Shown here piece after piece: positions 45,899-58,454 of a stretch of 64,000 bases of DNA. The position numbers were made by a program, and so were the translations under genes. The notes under the pieces were generated by a model. It saw nothing but the letters and a program-made list of their open reading frames with translations, was not told the origin of the DNA and did no database searches. The DNA is taken from NCBI RefSeq assembly GCF_000002425.4, contig NC_037270.1, forward strand, positions 11,075,509 to 11,139,508. The letters are read 5' to 3'. The first letter of the stretch is position 1. Every line of letters begins with the position of its first letter. Source of the stretch: Physcomitrium patens. Its lineage: Eukaryota; Streptophyta; Bryopsida; Funariales; Funariaceae.

Positions 45899-47155
45899 TT
45901 TTGGGGTAGAGAGAACTTACTTTAAGAAAATGTTAGACTTCTGGCTGTTACTAATCATTCAATCAAGCTTCAAAATAAAGAAAGCCATAAGTTTATATAT
46001 AAACTTTCCCTTTTGAGCAATTACATCAAATACACAAGCCTCAAGTAACAAACAACACCCAAAATATGATAAATCCTTTAAAACCTTGTACATCCTTATG
46101 TGGAAGTTTTTCCGAACTTCAAAAGCTCGTATCTTCAAATCCGACCTTCCAAACAAACTTAAATTTTATATGAGGTACGGATATATTCTTATTACCTTCT
46201 ACAACAAATTTCAACTGCAAATTCATTGCGGATCTTGAGATATCTTGAAAATCCTAACAGCCGCTTCAAACCCTTATCTTTATACACTCGAGTACAATGT
46301 TCTTTATATCTCACAAAATATAAATTCAAATGCCACGAAATTTGTATGTATAGGTTCTTAACACAAAACTTTATATTCTTCAAAAAATTTGAGCCAAAAA
46401 TTTGTCTGAAAACTCAAGTTATGGCTCCAACCATTACTATAAATAAAACCGCTCACTCACTGCCTTTGATTTGGAAGCGCCACCTTCAACTTCTTATAAC
46501 TCCTTCACATGAACTCCAAAAGCAATAAATTTTTCTTGAAAGATGTAGGCCTTAAAATTGCCATTCCATTCACCTCTTTCGATCTTCAAAAGTTGCTATA
46601 CAATTCCTCGTATCCTAAAAAGAATAACAATATATCTTAAATTAACACCTTAACTTCAAATGACTATAACTTCTTCACCCTAACTCCAAATCCTCTAATT
46701 TTTAAACAAAAATTGTACCGCAAATCCTAAAATTTACAATCTTAGCTTTTAATTTCCAAATTCCTTCATTGAAGTCGCCAAAATCCTTATTAAGGTCGTA
46801 GGTAGCCTCCTCAAAGCCCACTGGGTATAGTATTCGACCAATAGGGATGAAGTTCAATATTCCTTGCCTTCATCCGACCGTGTCTTGCTTTCATCTCTTC
46901 CAATTAGCCTCCTACTAGTTTAGATTTTCATCTTTAGGCTTCCACCTTCTCCCAAGGCTTCATACTAAACATTTAGGTCCCATATATATATTTTTTTAAT
47001 GTCAAAATCAAAACAAATAAAGAAACAAAGTAAAGTTTCTTATACCAACTCCTTTTAATTTAATCTACTAGCCACTCTAACATGCATCTAGATTTATTAA
47101 CATATAATATATTCTATCTAATTTTTACACACTGTAAGTATTTATAGTACGATAT
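45899..47155. mobile_element. Element X, copy 2 (about 1.26 kb)
   Basis: It interrupts the RT gene of the 41,861 element between the codons for YNVMPFG and the TRYGHFE region; removing it rejoins the host sequence GACATTATATTTG, with a possible ATT target duplication. It is colinear with copy 1 and, in its middle (about 46,380-46,960), with the left arm of the palindrome at 4436: shared blocks GAGCCAAAA, ATAACTCCTT, CGATCTTCAA, AACTCCAAATCC and CCTCCTCAAAGCCCA followed by GACCAATAGGGATG. Confidence 0.75.
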
Positions 47156-47160
47156 TATTA

Positions 47161-48185
47161 TATTTGAAATATCCATACCTTGATCAAAACGCAGTCTTCC
47201 ATTCATCTCCTTCTTTGATGCGTACTAGATTGTATGTACCTCATAAATCTGTTATTATATAGATCTTAGTTTAATTTAAAAGATTAAGAAGTCCAAATAT
47301 CAAAGGTAGCGAGTACCTATTTTTGATAGTGATTTTGTTGAATCTTCCATAATCGATATACATCCGCAATGATCTGTCTTTTTTCTTCACAAATAAAATT
47401 AGAGCTCTTGCAGGAGATTTGGAATGGCATATGAAATTCTTGGCCAAATTCTCTTCAATATACTCCTTGAATTTAGCCAACTCATTTTGAGATAAATTGT
47501 AGATTGGTCCAAATGGCGATTGTTCTCTTTCTTGATTGTCAATTGAGTATTCATAGGAACGATGTTTTTGAAGAGTATCCACATTCTTCTTTTCAAATAC
47601 ATCTTAAAAATCTTGATATTGGCTTGAAATGCCACTTGAAGTCTTTCCACCAGTAGAAATAAGTGTGGCATAAATGACATAAGCTGATCCTTCTTTTGCA
47701 GCATGCAAGAAAGCTCTTGTACCTATAAATATAGGTTTAATTATATTAGACTTATGACTTTCTATTTGATTAACTACGCTCTTAGTTATATTTTCAGAAA
47801 AGCCAAGACTACGAGAAGTCCAATCAATTTTAGGAATATATTTTTCTAGCCATGATAAATCTAAAGTGACTGGATTAGAATGAGATCTAATGATATTAAA
47901 TATTAGAAAGCTACTATGACCATTAGTTGCTATTTCTATAGAAAGGATTTCATGAGTAACATCTCCTGAAGCCAACGGATGACTATCTATGACTTCTACA
48001 TGAACAGGTTTAGTTTTCTTCACTAAAAATATGCTATGTCTTTTAGCAAATTCTTCATCTAAGAAACATGCTAAGGCTCCTGAATCTAGCAAGGCAAAGG
48101 CTTTGTGATGTTTAGGTTCTAGAATAACATTTAGCGTAAAATATGGAGAAGGTTTTGAGGAGAGGATAGGACCTTCTCTAGGCAT
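47161..48185 (-). pseudogene. Family-2 protease and RT start (41,861 copy)
   Basis: Protease frame 48185-47604: [19 protein letters not shown] keeps the catalytic DSG, then NIIRSHSNPVTLDLSWLEKY. RT N-terminal frame 47582-47271: [19 protein letters not shown] block, [20 protein letters not shown], then the SLPLI region. A stop and shift near 47,600 separate them. The RT continues beyond element X at 45,848. Confidence 0.85.
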
Positions 48186-48329
48186 TCTACAAGGTTCCAG
48201 CTACACGTTCTCTATTGTAGCTGGACAAATTTATTTTTCGACATCCTATCTTCTTTGTTCGCCAACTAATCATTTTATGGTTGCATCGCTTCTTTGGGCA
48301 ATGTTAAGCAGTGTGTTTAGATTTTTCAC

Positions 48330-49219
48330 AATATAAGCACAATTCTTCCTGACAACAACCATTCTTTTCTTGCTCAGTAAGAGATTTGAAATGTACTGCA
48401 TTAATTTACATATCCTCTATTTTTGAATGTATGTATTAAAGAGATGTTGGTGTTGCCATTGAATTATAGTAACATTGAGGTCCACTTATACGATTCTCAA
48501 ATTAGAATTCAATAAGACGATTATCATACTTCATAGCAAAGTCAATTGCTTGACTCAATGTTTGAGGATCACGTAAGTTGAGCATTAATTTTTTTTACCT
48601 CATATTATAATCCATAGAAAAATTGGCTAATAAATGCAGCATCATCCCATTTAATATCAGTTGTAAGTTGTAAAAATTGTGAAGCATACAAGGTTACTGA
48701 TCGATTGCCTTGTCGCAAAATACAAATTTTATTGGTTGCAACACGAATTGCATCATGTTCTCCATACATGGATCAAAACTCCTCTAAAAAAGCCTCTAGA
48801 TTATCCAATATTGGATCTTGTCATTCAAAAAAAGATGAAATTTATGATAATACTGAACTTGAAAGAAGCGTATTAATGAATCTAATATGCGATCTTGGAA
48901 TTGGATAGTTTTGGGATTGAAGTTCAATCACAAGTTGTACTTGATTGATAAATCGTCTAAACTTTGATCTAGTGCAATCAAAATTCTTGAATAGGACAAT
49001 TCTTAGTTTTCTAACATTGGAAAGGCATTCCACAATAAGAAAAGGGACATGATTTGGTGCAAATTTTGAAGCAGCTCCAATCATTTCTATATCTTCACTT
49101 CTTGCCAATCTTCTTGCTCTTTGAGGTGGTAAATTGAGTTGATGCATCGTAAGTATTAATTCCCTCAATTTCTCTTGCATTTGTGCCACTATATTCTGTA
49201 TTTTAGCAAGTTCTGCCAT
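48330..49219 (-). pseudogene. Family-2 gag (41,861 copy)
   Basis: Starts MAELAKIQNIVAQMQEKL at 49219, a short predicted coiled-coil, then LARSEDIEMIGAAS and NFDCTRSKFRRFINQVQLV. The frame ends at 48842 but recognisable gag continues to a CCHC-like knuckle (CLYCEKSKHTA, stop, HC) near 48,335. Confidence 0.8.
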
Positions 49220-49953
49220 GAGAACACTTAGAAAAAGAAAAGATATCTAATATCGTTCAAGAGAAATAGAAGAGAGGACTTGAAAACAAAAAAAATACTA
49301 AAGACAATATCAATTTTGAAGAGGGTAATCTGTAACTTCTAATATGTTTATATCTTATCAGGAGAAATGGGTAATCCGCTTTTAATCAAAATTAGATAAA
49401 GCTCTGATATTGTAAGCATACTCTTGTCAATCTGGTAAAGACAAGAATATGATAAAAAGAAATAAACAAGTGAGACTTCTCTCAAAGAAAGATGACAAAA
49501 TAGAAATAACTTGATATGTATATTAAGAAAGAAACTGGAATGGCTATTGCCAAAACCAAGAAAACTAGAGATCCTTGAAACTAGTTTAGAACTAAGCAAG
49601 GAATATATACTATCTAACTAGAGGCTACATGGCGATATTCTATAAGACCTATAATATGTGTTGACTATGTAGGACACATGCCTTGACTTATAAGGCAAGT
49701 TTTTTAATGTATGGGCCACATAGTTAACTTGGTCTTCAAGTTAGCAACATGTGTGGCACATGGCCAACTTGTTGATCATGACTCTAATCCAAATAGTTAA
49801 TTAAAGACACCTGTAAAGTCAAAGCAGCCTCTATAAAGCTTTTAAGAAGCTTCCATAGAAAATTTTATAGAATTAACTTACTTTTAGCTACTTTTACTTA
49901 CTTCTTCCTATTTATACATGTAATTACTGGCTTACATGCATATGTCCGTGATA

Positions 49954-50980
49954 GAAGGTAAATACAAAATTGCAACAATAAGTTTTAAAAAATTTTAATA
50001 GAATCCCAAATTAATCTCAATTAAAGCTTAATAATGTTAATCTAGATTTAATCAAATTCAAAAGAAATCTCAATAAAATTACCAAAGAAACATTAAGAAA
50101 TTTTATACAATTCTAAAAAAATTGTAAAAAAATCATTAAGAAATAATAAGTAGATCTTAAAGAAACCTTAAAGAAATCCACAAAAAATCCATGAGAAAAT
50201 TTAAAGAAATATTAGAGATACTTTAAATAAATATTAAATAAAATCTAACCATTTAGAACTATTTATATTATAATTTTAACTGAAATTCTAATGGACCTTA
50301 AGTAAATTCTATGTCAAATCTTAACTAATCTTAAATCTCAAACTAAATTATAGACAAACTCCAAATCTTAAATCAAATTTTAAATATATCCTAAATCAAA
50401 TCCTAAAAAAATCCTAAATCATAAATCAACCTTAAACAAATCCTAAAATCTAAACCCAATCCTAGACAAATCCTAAATCTTAAATTATATTCTAACCAAA
50501 ACCTAATCAATTCAAACCAATCCTAAAGTAGATTAAAGCTCCAATATCTATTGAATAAACTATTGATCTTGCTTTAAAATTTACACACCTTTCAACTTCT
50601 TAGTTAAAAACCAGTAAAATAAATTTGAAGATAATTGAATTTACGAAGTTGTAGAAAAATCATATATTTCACTTTGATATTCTCCAACCTTCTACTCCAA
50701 TTTGAATGTTGAATTTCTATTACCAATATATCATTTTTGAATTGTTGAATTTCTTCCAAAATTCACTTAAAGTCTTGGAAATCAAATCTATTTTTTATAA
50801 AAAAAAAAAAAAAAACAAAACAAAACTTTAATCTAATTAAAAAGTTCCTAAAGATCTTAAAAATACTCACTAATACTCAACCTCTAATTTTAGAGACTCC
50901 AACCCACAAAAACTTTCACACACTTTGATCTAACTATTTGATTGATCCCAAAATTTGCACATACATTTACAACTAGCACA
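49954..50980 (+). repeat. Repeat Y, copy 3, left part
   Basis: Colinear with 58,590-59,540 and, reversed, with 39,550-40,470. The part 50,300-50,530 is an irregular array of AATCCTAAA-like motifs. It is interrupted at 50,980 by a complete family-2 element and resumes at 57,368. Confidence 0.75.
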
Positions 50981-51582
50981 TGTTAAAGATAAGAATTCGA
51001 TAAAAATATAATTCAGATAAGTGAGCCTTCACTCAAAAAAAAGCAATAAAATATAAATAAACAAGTATGTATATTGAAAGAGAAACTAGAATAGCTATTG
51101 CTAAAAGATAAGAAAACTAGAGACCCTTGAAACTAGATTGGAAGCTAGAAAAGAGTTGACAAGAGTGAAGAAGGCTTCATTCTTGTCTCTATATTTACTA
51201 TCTAACTAGGAGCTATGTGGCGACATTCTATAGGACCTCCAATAAGTGTTGACTTTGTAGGACACATGCCTTGAATTACAAAGCAAGTTTTTCTACGTGT
51301 GGGCAACATTGTTAGCTTGGTCTTCAAGCTAACAACATGTGTGGCACATGGCCAATTTGTTGATCACGTTTCTAAACCAAAAAGTCAATTAAAGACACCT
51401 ATAAAGTCAAAGCAACGTCTATGAAGCTTCTAGGAAGTTATCATACTAAATATTATAGAATTAACTTATTTTTATCTACTTTTACTTACTTCTATCTATT
51501 TATATATATAATTATTGGCTTACATAAATATATCCGTGATATTATTCCCGCTTTTAGGGACGAACTCTACGAGGAGTGGTCA

Positions 51583-52005
51583 TCATATGTTGAGGAAATC
51601 TATGATGCGACAATTTATATTCGCAACATACTTTGATATTTGTTCTCTTCGAAGATGATTGATAAGGCCTCTCAACCATCGATAGTGTCCCATACTAGGG
51701 CTGAAAGACCACCCAATTATTTGATCATTGTTGAGGCTTTCATAACTTCCTTTGAATAGAACGTTTGGAACACTATCAGGAATTGTTCCTGCCTCCAGTA
51801 AAATGACCAAACATCAGGAGTCCCTTCCCAAGTCATGATACCAAACACATTGTATCTCGCCATCTATTCGATGAAGAACATGTCATTCTTGAAGATCTTC
51901 ATCTCGATTGCGTCATCTTGAAGGTTGATACAATCGTAATGGCTTGTCCCGTAGGTCAGCAAATGAAGGCTCTTAAATCAAATCCGCTGGTTGTTGGTTC
52001 TCTAA
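51583..52005 (-). pseudogene. ORF3 of family-2 chromovirus (50,981 copy)
   Basis: The last 75 codons are open (51810-51583: VILLEAGTIPDSVPNVLF to IIDFLNI) with the conserved MGHYRWLRGLINHLRREQ. The upstream half is recognisable at DNA level to about 52,005 but has lost its ATG and frame. Confidence 0.75.
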
Positions 52006-52129
52006 CTCTCGAATGCCACAACTACAAAGAAGCTATAAACAAGGATTGAAAGTAGAATATTATCTTACCTAGATGTTGTTTCTTTTATAAAGAAGGTTTT
52101 CATCTTAATTTTGATGGATATTGTCGATG

Positions 52130-53506
52130 AAAAGCCTCCATCGCCTTTACTACATTTGCAAGATTTTTTATTGGCTCCCATGTGCATTCACTAATATCAT
52201 ATCCGCACCAATAGACAAGATATTATAATTAATTTTGGCACCGCCTTGAATCTAAGACTTCTTCTACTTCAAACTCTTCATTATTGTCTACTTCTATAGG
52301 AGGAGGTGGAGCTTGTCATCTTCTTGGTATGTCCACTGTCTTGTATGGTTTAAGAAGAGATACGTAGAATACTAGATGGATTTTCATTGACTCCGATAGA
52401 TGTAAACAATATGCTACTCGATTGATTTGTGCAGAAATAAAAAACGGTTTCAGCCTTCGATAGTCCAACTTGTCACAAGGACGAGTGGTCTTGATATTAC
52501 GACAAAGTAATTATATCTTATCACTTAAGTAAAATGGTCGTTGTTCCTTTCGATAGACATCCGCATTGACCTTTTGTTGTTCTTAAGCTTCTTTTAAATG
52601 GGCCTTCATTGTTGTATGAAGCTCTAACTAATGAATCACCAAATCTTTCGCATTAGGATTATCAACTTTTAAAAAGCCAAAAGTATCAAGTTGTGGATGA
52701 TAATCATAATTAGGAAAGAAAGGTGTTTGTTTTATAGAAAAATATATCATATTATTGTAAAAAAACTCTGCCAATGGCAAAAGAGTTATCCAATCATCTT
52801 ATTGGTAGTTAATGATACATCTTAAATATTGCTTCAAAACTTGATTAACAGGCTCTGTTTATCTATCAGTTTGAGGATGGAATGCTGAAAATAGTTTTAA
52901 ATCCACTTTTAGAATCTTAAAAAGAGTCCGCCAAAATCTTGATACAAATTAAGTTCCCCTATTTGATATAATATCCTTGGATAATCCATGATAGTGATAG
53001 ATATTGTCAAGAAAGAGCTTAGTTGTTTCTTCACCTGTGATAGATTTTGTACATTGTACAAAATATACCATCTTGGTAAAATGATCTACTATCATGAATA
53101 TAGAGTCATAAGAACCTGAGATTGGAAGATCCGTGATGAAGTCCATAGAAACAGAAGACCATGGTTGTTCTAGAATGGATAATGGCTGAAAAAGTCTAAA
53201 AAGTCGATGATGAGGAGTTTTTGATCTTGAGCAAACATCACACGATTGTACAAAATCTTTAACTGCCTTCCAAATTTGAGGCCACCAAAAATTCTTAGAT
53301 ATCAACTCCAAAGTCTTATTGTATCCAAAATATCTTGCTGTTTGGAAGTCATGACGAGCTCGAAGAACACGTAAACGTGCTTCTCCTTCTACAACATATA
53401 GGTGTCCTTCGAAATAGAGTAGGTTGTTTTTGAACTCGAATTTAGAGGAGTTATGAGATTTAGAAGAATTATTCTTGATATCATGAACAAGAGGCTCTGA
53501 AGACAT
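52130..53506 (-). pseudogene. Family-2 integrase and chromodomain (50,981 copy)
   Basis: Open frame 53506-52949: linker, RARHDFQTARYFGYNKTLEL with CDVCSRSK (zinc-binding H/H/C/C), catalytic Asp in MDFITDLPI and DNIYHYHGLSKDIISNRGT, where the second catalytic Asp (DRG) has become Asn. The rest, including the Glu region (FHPQTD near 52,875), GPY/F and chromodomain (52,130-52,330), is traceable with stops. Confidence 0.82.
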
Positions 53507-53674
53507 ACTTAACTAGACTTGTTTGAAAAAAGTTAAATCAACAATCAATGTTGATTTTATTACTTGAAGACGAAATTGCTCCGGCTTCAAGAGAACCGTT
53601 CTTTCTTGCTCAAAAGCTACATCTCCTTCTTTTGGTACAAGATAAGAACGTCTAGACAAGGCATCAGATAATTC

Positions 53675-55540
53675 TTATTTTTTTTCTAGCCGATAAGTGA
53701 TGATGAACTTGAATTTTAATAAAGACATGCTCCAACGATTTAATATGCATGCTGACATGAAATACTCGAGGTTCTTGTGATCCGTATATACGGTGATTGA
53801 ACTAGAAGCGCTTTCTAGACAATAACGCCAATCTTGAAAAGAATCCATAAGTTCAAGAAGCTCTTTGTCGTGGATCTCATGATTCATTTCTGTTGTTGAG
53901 AATTTTCTAGAATGAAAGGCTACTAGATGAAGTTTGTCATCTATTTCCATTTGTGACAAAATCGCACTGAGAGCAAAGTGTGATGCACATGTTTCCATAG
54001 AGAACGCTTTAGAAAAATCAACATAATACAAGATTGGTGCAGAAACAAAGACTGTCTTCAAAGATTTAAAAGTAACTTCCGCTTCTTGATTCTATTGGAG
54101 TTTGTCTTTACAAGTCAAACGTGTAAGTGGAGCTGCAACTCGAGAGAAGTCTTTGATGAAGATTCATTAGTAGTTCGCAAATCCCAAAAAGCATTAGACA
54201 TCTCTTACCGTTTTGGAAATCTTCCAATCTATAATAGTTTGAACTTTCATAATATCTATCATAGGTCCATTATTTGAAATGATGTAATCTAAGAAATCGA
54301 CTTGAATAGTATGGAATACACACTTTTCTATCTTAGCATAGAGTCTTGCATCTCTTAATTTTTGTAAAACACAATGAACATGAAGTTCATGTTCTTCTGG
54401 ATTCTTAGAATAGATTAAGATGTCGTCTAGATAACAGACCACAAAATCATCCAAAAACTCTCAAAAAGCATCATTCATTAGATGTTAAAAAGCTGCTGGT
54501 GCATTTATAAGTCCAAAAGGCATGACGTTGTATTCAAAATGTCCATACCTAGTTCGAAATGTAGTCTTCCATTCATCTCCTTCTTTGATGCATACTAGAT
54601 TGTATGCTCTTTGGAGATCTATTTTTGTATAGATCTTAGCTTGTTTCAGATGATCATGAAGTCCAGATATTAAAGGTGGTAGATACTTGTTTTTTATGGT
54701 AATCTTCTTGAGTCCTCGATAATCAACACACATCCGTAATGATTCATCTTTTTTCTTCACAAATAGAATTGGAGCTCTTGCCGGAGATTTAGAATGGCGT
54801 ATGAAATTCTTGGCTAGATTTTCTTTAATATACTCCTTGAGTTCAGTCAACTAATTTTGTGATAAACTGTAGATTGGTCCAAATGGCGGTTATGCTCCTT
54901 CTTGAAGGTCAATTGAGCAATCATGGGGACGATGTTCCGAGAGTATATCGACATTATTTTTTTCAAATACACCTTAAAATTCTTGATATTGGTTTGGAAA
55001 GCCACGTGAAGTCTTTGCACTGTTAGAAACGAGTGTGGCATAAATAATATATGGTGATTCTTTCATAGCAGCATGCAAGAAAGCTTTTGCACCTATAAAC
55101 ATAGGTTTAATTGAACTAGACTTATGACTCTTTACTTGATTAACTACATTGTCAGTTATACTTTTAGAAAAAATAAGAGTTCGAGAAATCCAATCTATTT
55201 GAGGGTTTTTTTTTCTAACCACGATAAATCTAAAATGATTGGATTAGAGGGAGATCTAATGATATTAAATACTACAAAGCTATTATGACCATTGATTATT
55301 ACTTTTATAGGAAGGATTTCGTGAATAATATCTCTAGAAGATAATGGATGACCATCTATGATTTTTACATGAACAGGTTTAGTTTTATTTACTAAAGATA
55401 TGCTTGGTCTTTTAGTAAATTCTTCATCTAAGAAACATGCTCAGACTCCTGAATCTAACAAAAGAGAGGCTTTTTAATATTTAGGTCCTAAAATAATATT
55501 TAATGTAAAACAAGGAAAAGGCTCTCAGGAGAGAATAGGA
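53675..55540 (-). pseudogene. Family-2 protease, RT and RNase H (50,981 copy)
   Basis: RT: 54850-54485 with [29 protein letters not shown] and YNVMPFG; 54454-54194 with the YLDD motif (VVCYLDDILIYSKN). RNase H 54061-53675 has ASHFALSAILSQM, HDKELLELMDSFQDW and YTDHKNLEYFMSA. Protease is weakly kept at 54,974-55,480; its LLDSG region near 55,450 is mutated. Several stops. Confidence 0.82.
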
Positions 55541-55659
55541 CCTTTACTAGATGTTGTGCAAGGTTCCAGCTCCATGGTCCGTATTGTAGCTAGACAAACT
55601 TGTTTTCTGACATATTATCTTCTTTGACATCCATATTCTTCTTTTTGTGGTTATATAGT

Positions 55660-56589
55660 TTCTTTGGACAATGTTAAGCAATTTATTTTGATTCTCCACA
55701 ATATAAACATAATCCTTCTTGATAATGACGAGTCTTTTTTTGCAGAGTTAGAGATTTGAAACGTACTGTATCAATTTACATATCCTCTACTTCCAAATGT
55801 ATGTGTTGAAGAGATGTTGGTGTTGCCATTGAATTATAGAAACGTTGAGGTCCACTTCTTTGATTCTCAGATCGAAATTCAAAAAGGTAATTGTCGCACT
55901 TCACAGCAAAGTCAATTGCTTGACTCAATGTTTGAAGATCACGTAAGTTGAAAATTAATTTTTTTTACCTCATATTGTAATGCATAGAAAAATTGGCTAA
56001 TAAGTGCAACATCATCCCACTTGATATCAGTTGCAAGTTGTAAAAATTGTGAAGCATACAACGTTATTGATCAATAATCATGTCAAAAAATATGGATCTT
56101 ATTGGTTGCAATACGAATTGCATCATGTTCTCTACACATGGATCAAAACTTTGCCAAAAAAATCTCTTGATTATCCAATATTGGATCTCGTCGTTCAAGA
56201 AAAGATTAAAACCACAATAGTGCTGAACCTGACAGAAGCGTACCGATGAATCTAACTTGCAATCCTGGAATTGGATAGCTTTAGGATTGAAGTTCAATCA
56301 TAAGTTGTACTTGATTGAAAAATCCTCGAAACTTAGATCTGGTGCCATCAAAATTCTTGGATAGGACAATTCTTGGTTCTCTAACACTGAAAGGACGTTC
56401 TACCATAGGAGAAAGGACATGATTTGGTGCAGATGTTGAAGCAGCTCCAACCATTTCTATATCTTCACTTCTTGCCAATCTTGTTGCTCCTTGTGGTGGT
56501 AAATTGAGTTGATGCATCATAAGCATTAACTCTCTCAATTGTTCTTGTATTTGTATCATTGCACTCTTCATTTCAACAAGTTCTTCCAT
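55660..56589 (-). pseudogene. Family-2 gag (50,981 copy)
   Basis: ATG at 56587-56589: MEELVEMKSAMIQIQEQL, LNLPPQGATRLARSEDIEMV, NFDGTRSKFRGFFNQVQLMI. Open to 56281, then decayed to a knuckle remnant (CLYCGESK, stops, HC) near 55,690. Confidence 0.8.
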
Positions 56590-57362
56590 GATAACACTTA
56601 GAAAAGAGAAGATGTCTAATATCACTCAAGACAAATAGAAGAGAGGACTTGAGAACAAAGAAAATGCTAAGGATAATATCAGTTTAGAAGAAGGTAATCC
56701 ACAACTTCTAATATGCTTATATCTTATTAAAAAAAAGAGGTAATCCACTCTTACTCAAGATTAGACAAAACTCTGATATTGTAGGTGTACTCTTATCAAT
56801 CTGTCAAGGACAAGAATTCAATGAAAAAGCAATTCAGACAAGTGAGCCTTCACTCAAAGAAAGGTAACAAAATATAAATAAACAAGTATGTATATTGAAA
56901 GAAAAATTAGAATGGCTATTGCCAAAAGACAAGAAAATTAGAGACCCTTGAAACTAAATTGGAAGCAAGAAAAGAGTTGACAAAAGTGAAGAAGGCTTCA
57001 CTCTTGTCTCTATATATACTATCCAACTAGGGGCTACGTGGCAATGTTCTATAGGACCTCCAATAAGTGTTGACTTTGTAAGACACATGCCTTGACTTAC
57101 AAAGCAAGTTTTTCTATGTGTGGACCACATTGTTAGCTTGGTCTTCAAGCTAACAACATGTGTGGTACATGGCCAACTTGTTGACCACGTTTCTAATCCA
57201 AAAAGTCAATTAAAGACACCTATAAAGTCAAAGCAGCATCTATAAAGCTTCTAAGAAACTTCCATACCAAATAGTATAGAATTAACTTACTTTTATCTAC
57301 TTTTACTTACTTCTATCTATTTATATTTGTAATTACTAGCTTACATGAGTATGTTCGTGACA

Positions 57363-57760
57363 GCACATCAATATTGTATCTAAAATTTACTTGTATACAT
57401 ACTACATAACTCAAGAAGCCCTCAAATGTATAAATATAGTTTTTATTTCTTAAAATCTAAACTAATCAAGAACTTTATCAACTTTGAAAATCCCTCCAAA
57501 ATTGAATAATAATTTGATAGATATTACACTAATACTTAAAAATCTCTTTGAAAGTTTGCTCTCAAATGCTACTCTTTGAACTCCTAAAGAATCTTGGAAT
57601 CATTGTAGGTACATGGTTTTGTCTCTTATGATCTAATTTTGATCTAGGGCGACAATTGGTCCTCTTTGGATATCAATTCATAGCTTCTTGAGGTAAATTT
57701 TACTTAAATGTACTCTTAACTCTCCGTTGCATATAAAAATATTAATTTATTTTCCAATCT
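57363..57760 (+). repeat. Repeat Y, copy 3, right part
   Basis: Continues the sequence cut at 50,980 after the GCACA duplication: AAAATTTACTTGTATACATAC, TCTAAACTAATCAAGAAC, AAAATCTCTTTGAAAG. Extends past the ends of the copy at 59,688, with similarity to 39,240-39,400 reversed. Confidence 0.65.
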
Positions 57761-57960
57761 ACTTTATTTTGCCTTATTTATGGCCTTATAAAATAAAAAA
57801 AATCTATTTTATAAAAAAAACAACAATAGTATCATTTAATTTTACTATCTTTTTGACTATTACATATTTTCTAAGATAATTTGTTTTAAATATTATTTAA
57901 AATAAGATCTTTTATAATATAATATTTCTTCTCTCTTTCATTTATTAGCTATATTACATC

Positions 57961-58257
57961 ACGATATTACAATCTATGAAGATCCATCCTATTTTCTATA
58001 TGTCTCTTCTTAAGCCATATAAGATATTGAATATATTAAAAAGAAGAAAAATGCCACCACTTTTTATAAAAATAGATAATAATCAAGAGTTTGAAGAAGA
58101 AGTCTTACATTCAACGTAGCACCAAAATAGATTAAAATATCTAATTTATTGGCATGGATATCATATTAGTGAATGCATATGGAAGCTAACACAAAATCAT
58201 GCAAATACAATAAAGACAATAGAGGCTTTACAACAACAACATCCATCAAAATCAAGA
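57961..58257 (+). pseudogene. Family-2 integrase C-terminus and chromodomain fragment, plus strand
   Basis: Frame reads MKIHPIFYMSLLKPYKIL, then DNNQEFEEEVLHST, stop, NRLKYLIYWHGYHISECIWK and EALQQQHPSKSR with TGA at 58255-58257. It matches the C-terminus at 61653-62195. This is a relic of a separate plus-strand copy whose LTR may be that at 59,980-60,533. Confidence 0.8.
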
Positions 58258-58454
58258 TGAAGAATAACAAATATTTGCTTTAAAAGAAAGCAGATTGATG
58301 GCAGATAGTAATTCACCTTCTATTCTTTTTTGTAACTTTTGAATATTTGTGACAATAATTACATTGAAAACTAACAACCAACTAATTCAATTCAAGAGCT
58401 ATCACTTGCTGAATTATCAGACATAACTTTGTGATTGTTACAACCTTCAAACTT

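Larger units (their letters stand above)
41861..49953 (-). mobile_element. Family-2 chromovirus, minus strand, with two internal insertions
   Basis: 3' LTR 41861-42418 (558 bp) and 5' LTR 49433-49953 (521 bp). Flanks GAAGT (41856-41860) and GAAGG (49954-49958) look like a target duplication with one change. The element carries ORF3, integrase, RNase H, RT, protease and gag in reverse order. It contains element X at 45,899-47,155 and half of the palindromic element at 43,624-44,466. The U3 has a TATATATA box near 42,068. Confidence 0.85.
50981..57362 (-). mobile_element. Family-2 chromovirus, full-length, minus strand
   Basis: LTRs 50981-51541 and 56802-57362 are each 561 bp. A perfect target duplication GCACA flanks it (50976-50980 and 57363-57367). 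Read on the minus strand: leader with a TATCAGAG motif, gag, protease, RT, RNase H, integrase, chromodomain, ORF3 and purine tract. The two LTRs differ mainly by C/T and G/A changes. The 5' LTR (56,802-57,362) has a TATATATA box near 57,010 and an ACGTGGC (ABRE-like) motif near 57,038. Confidence 0.95.
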
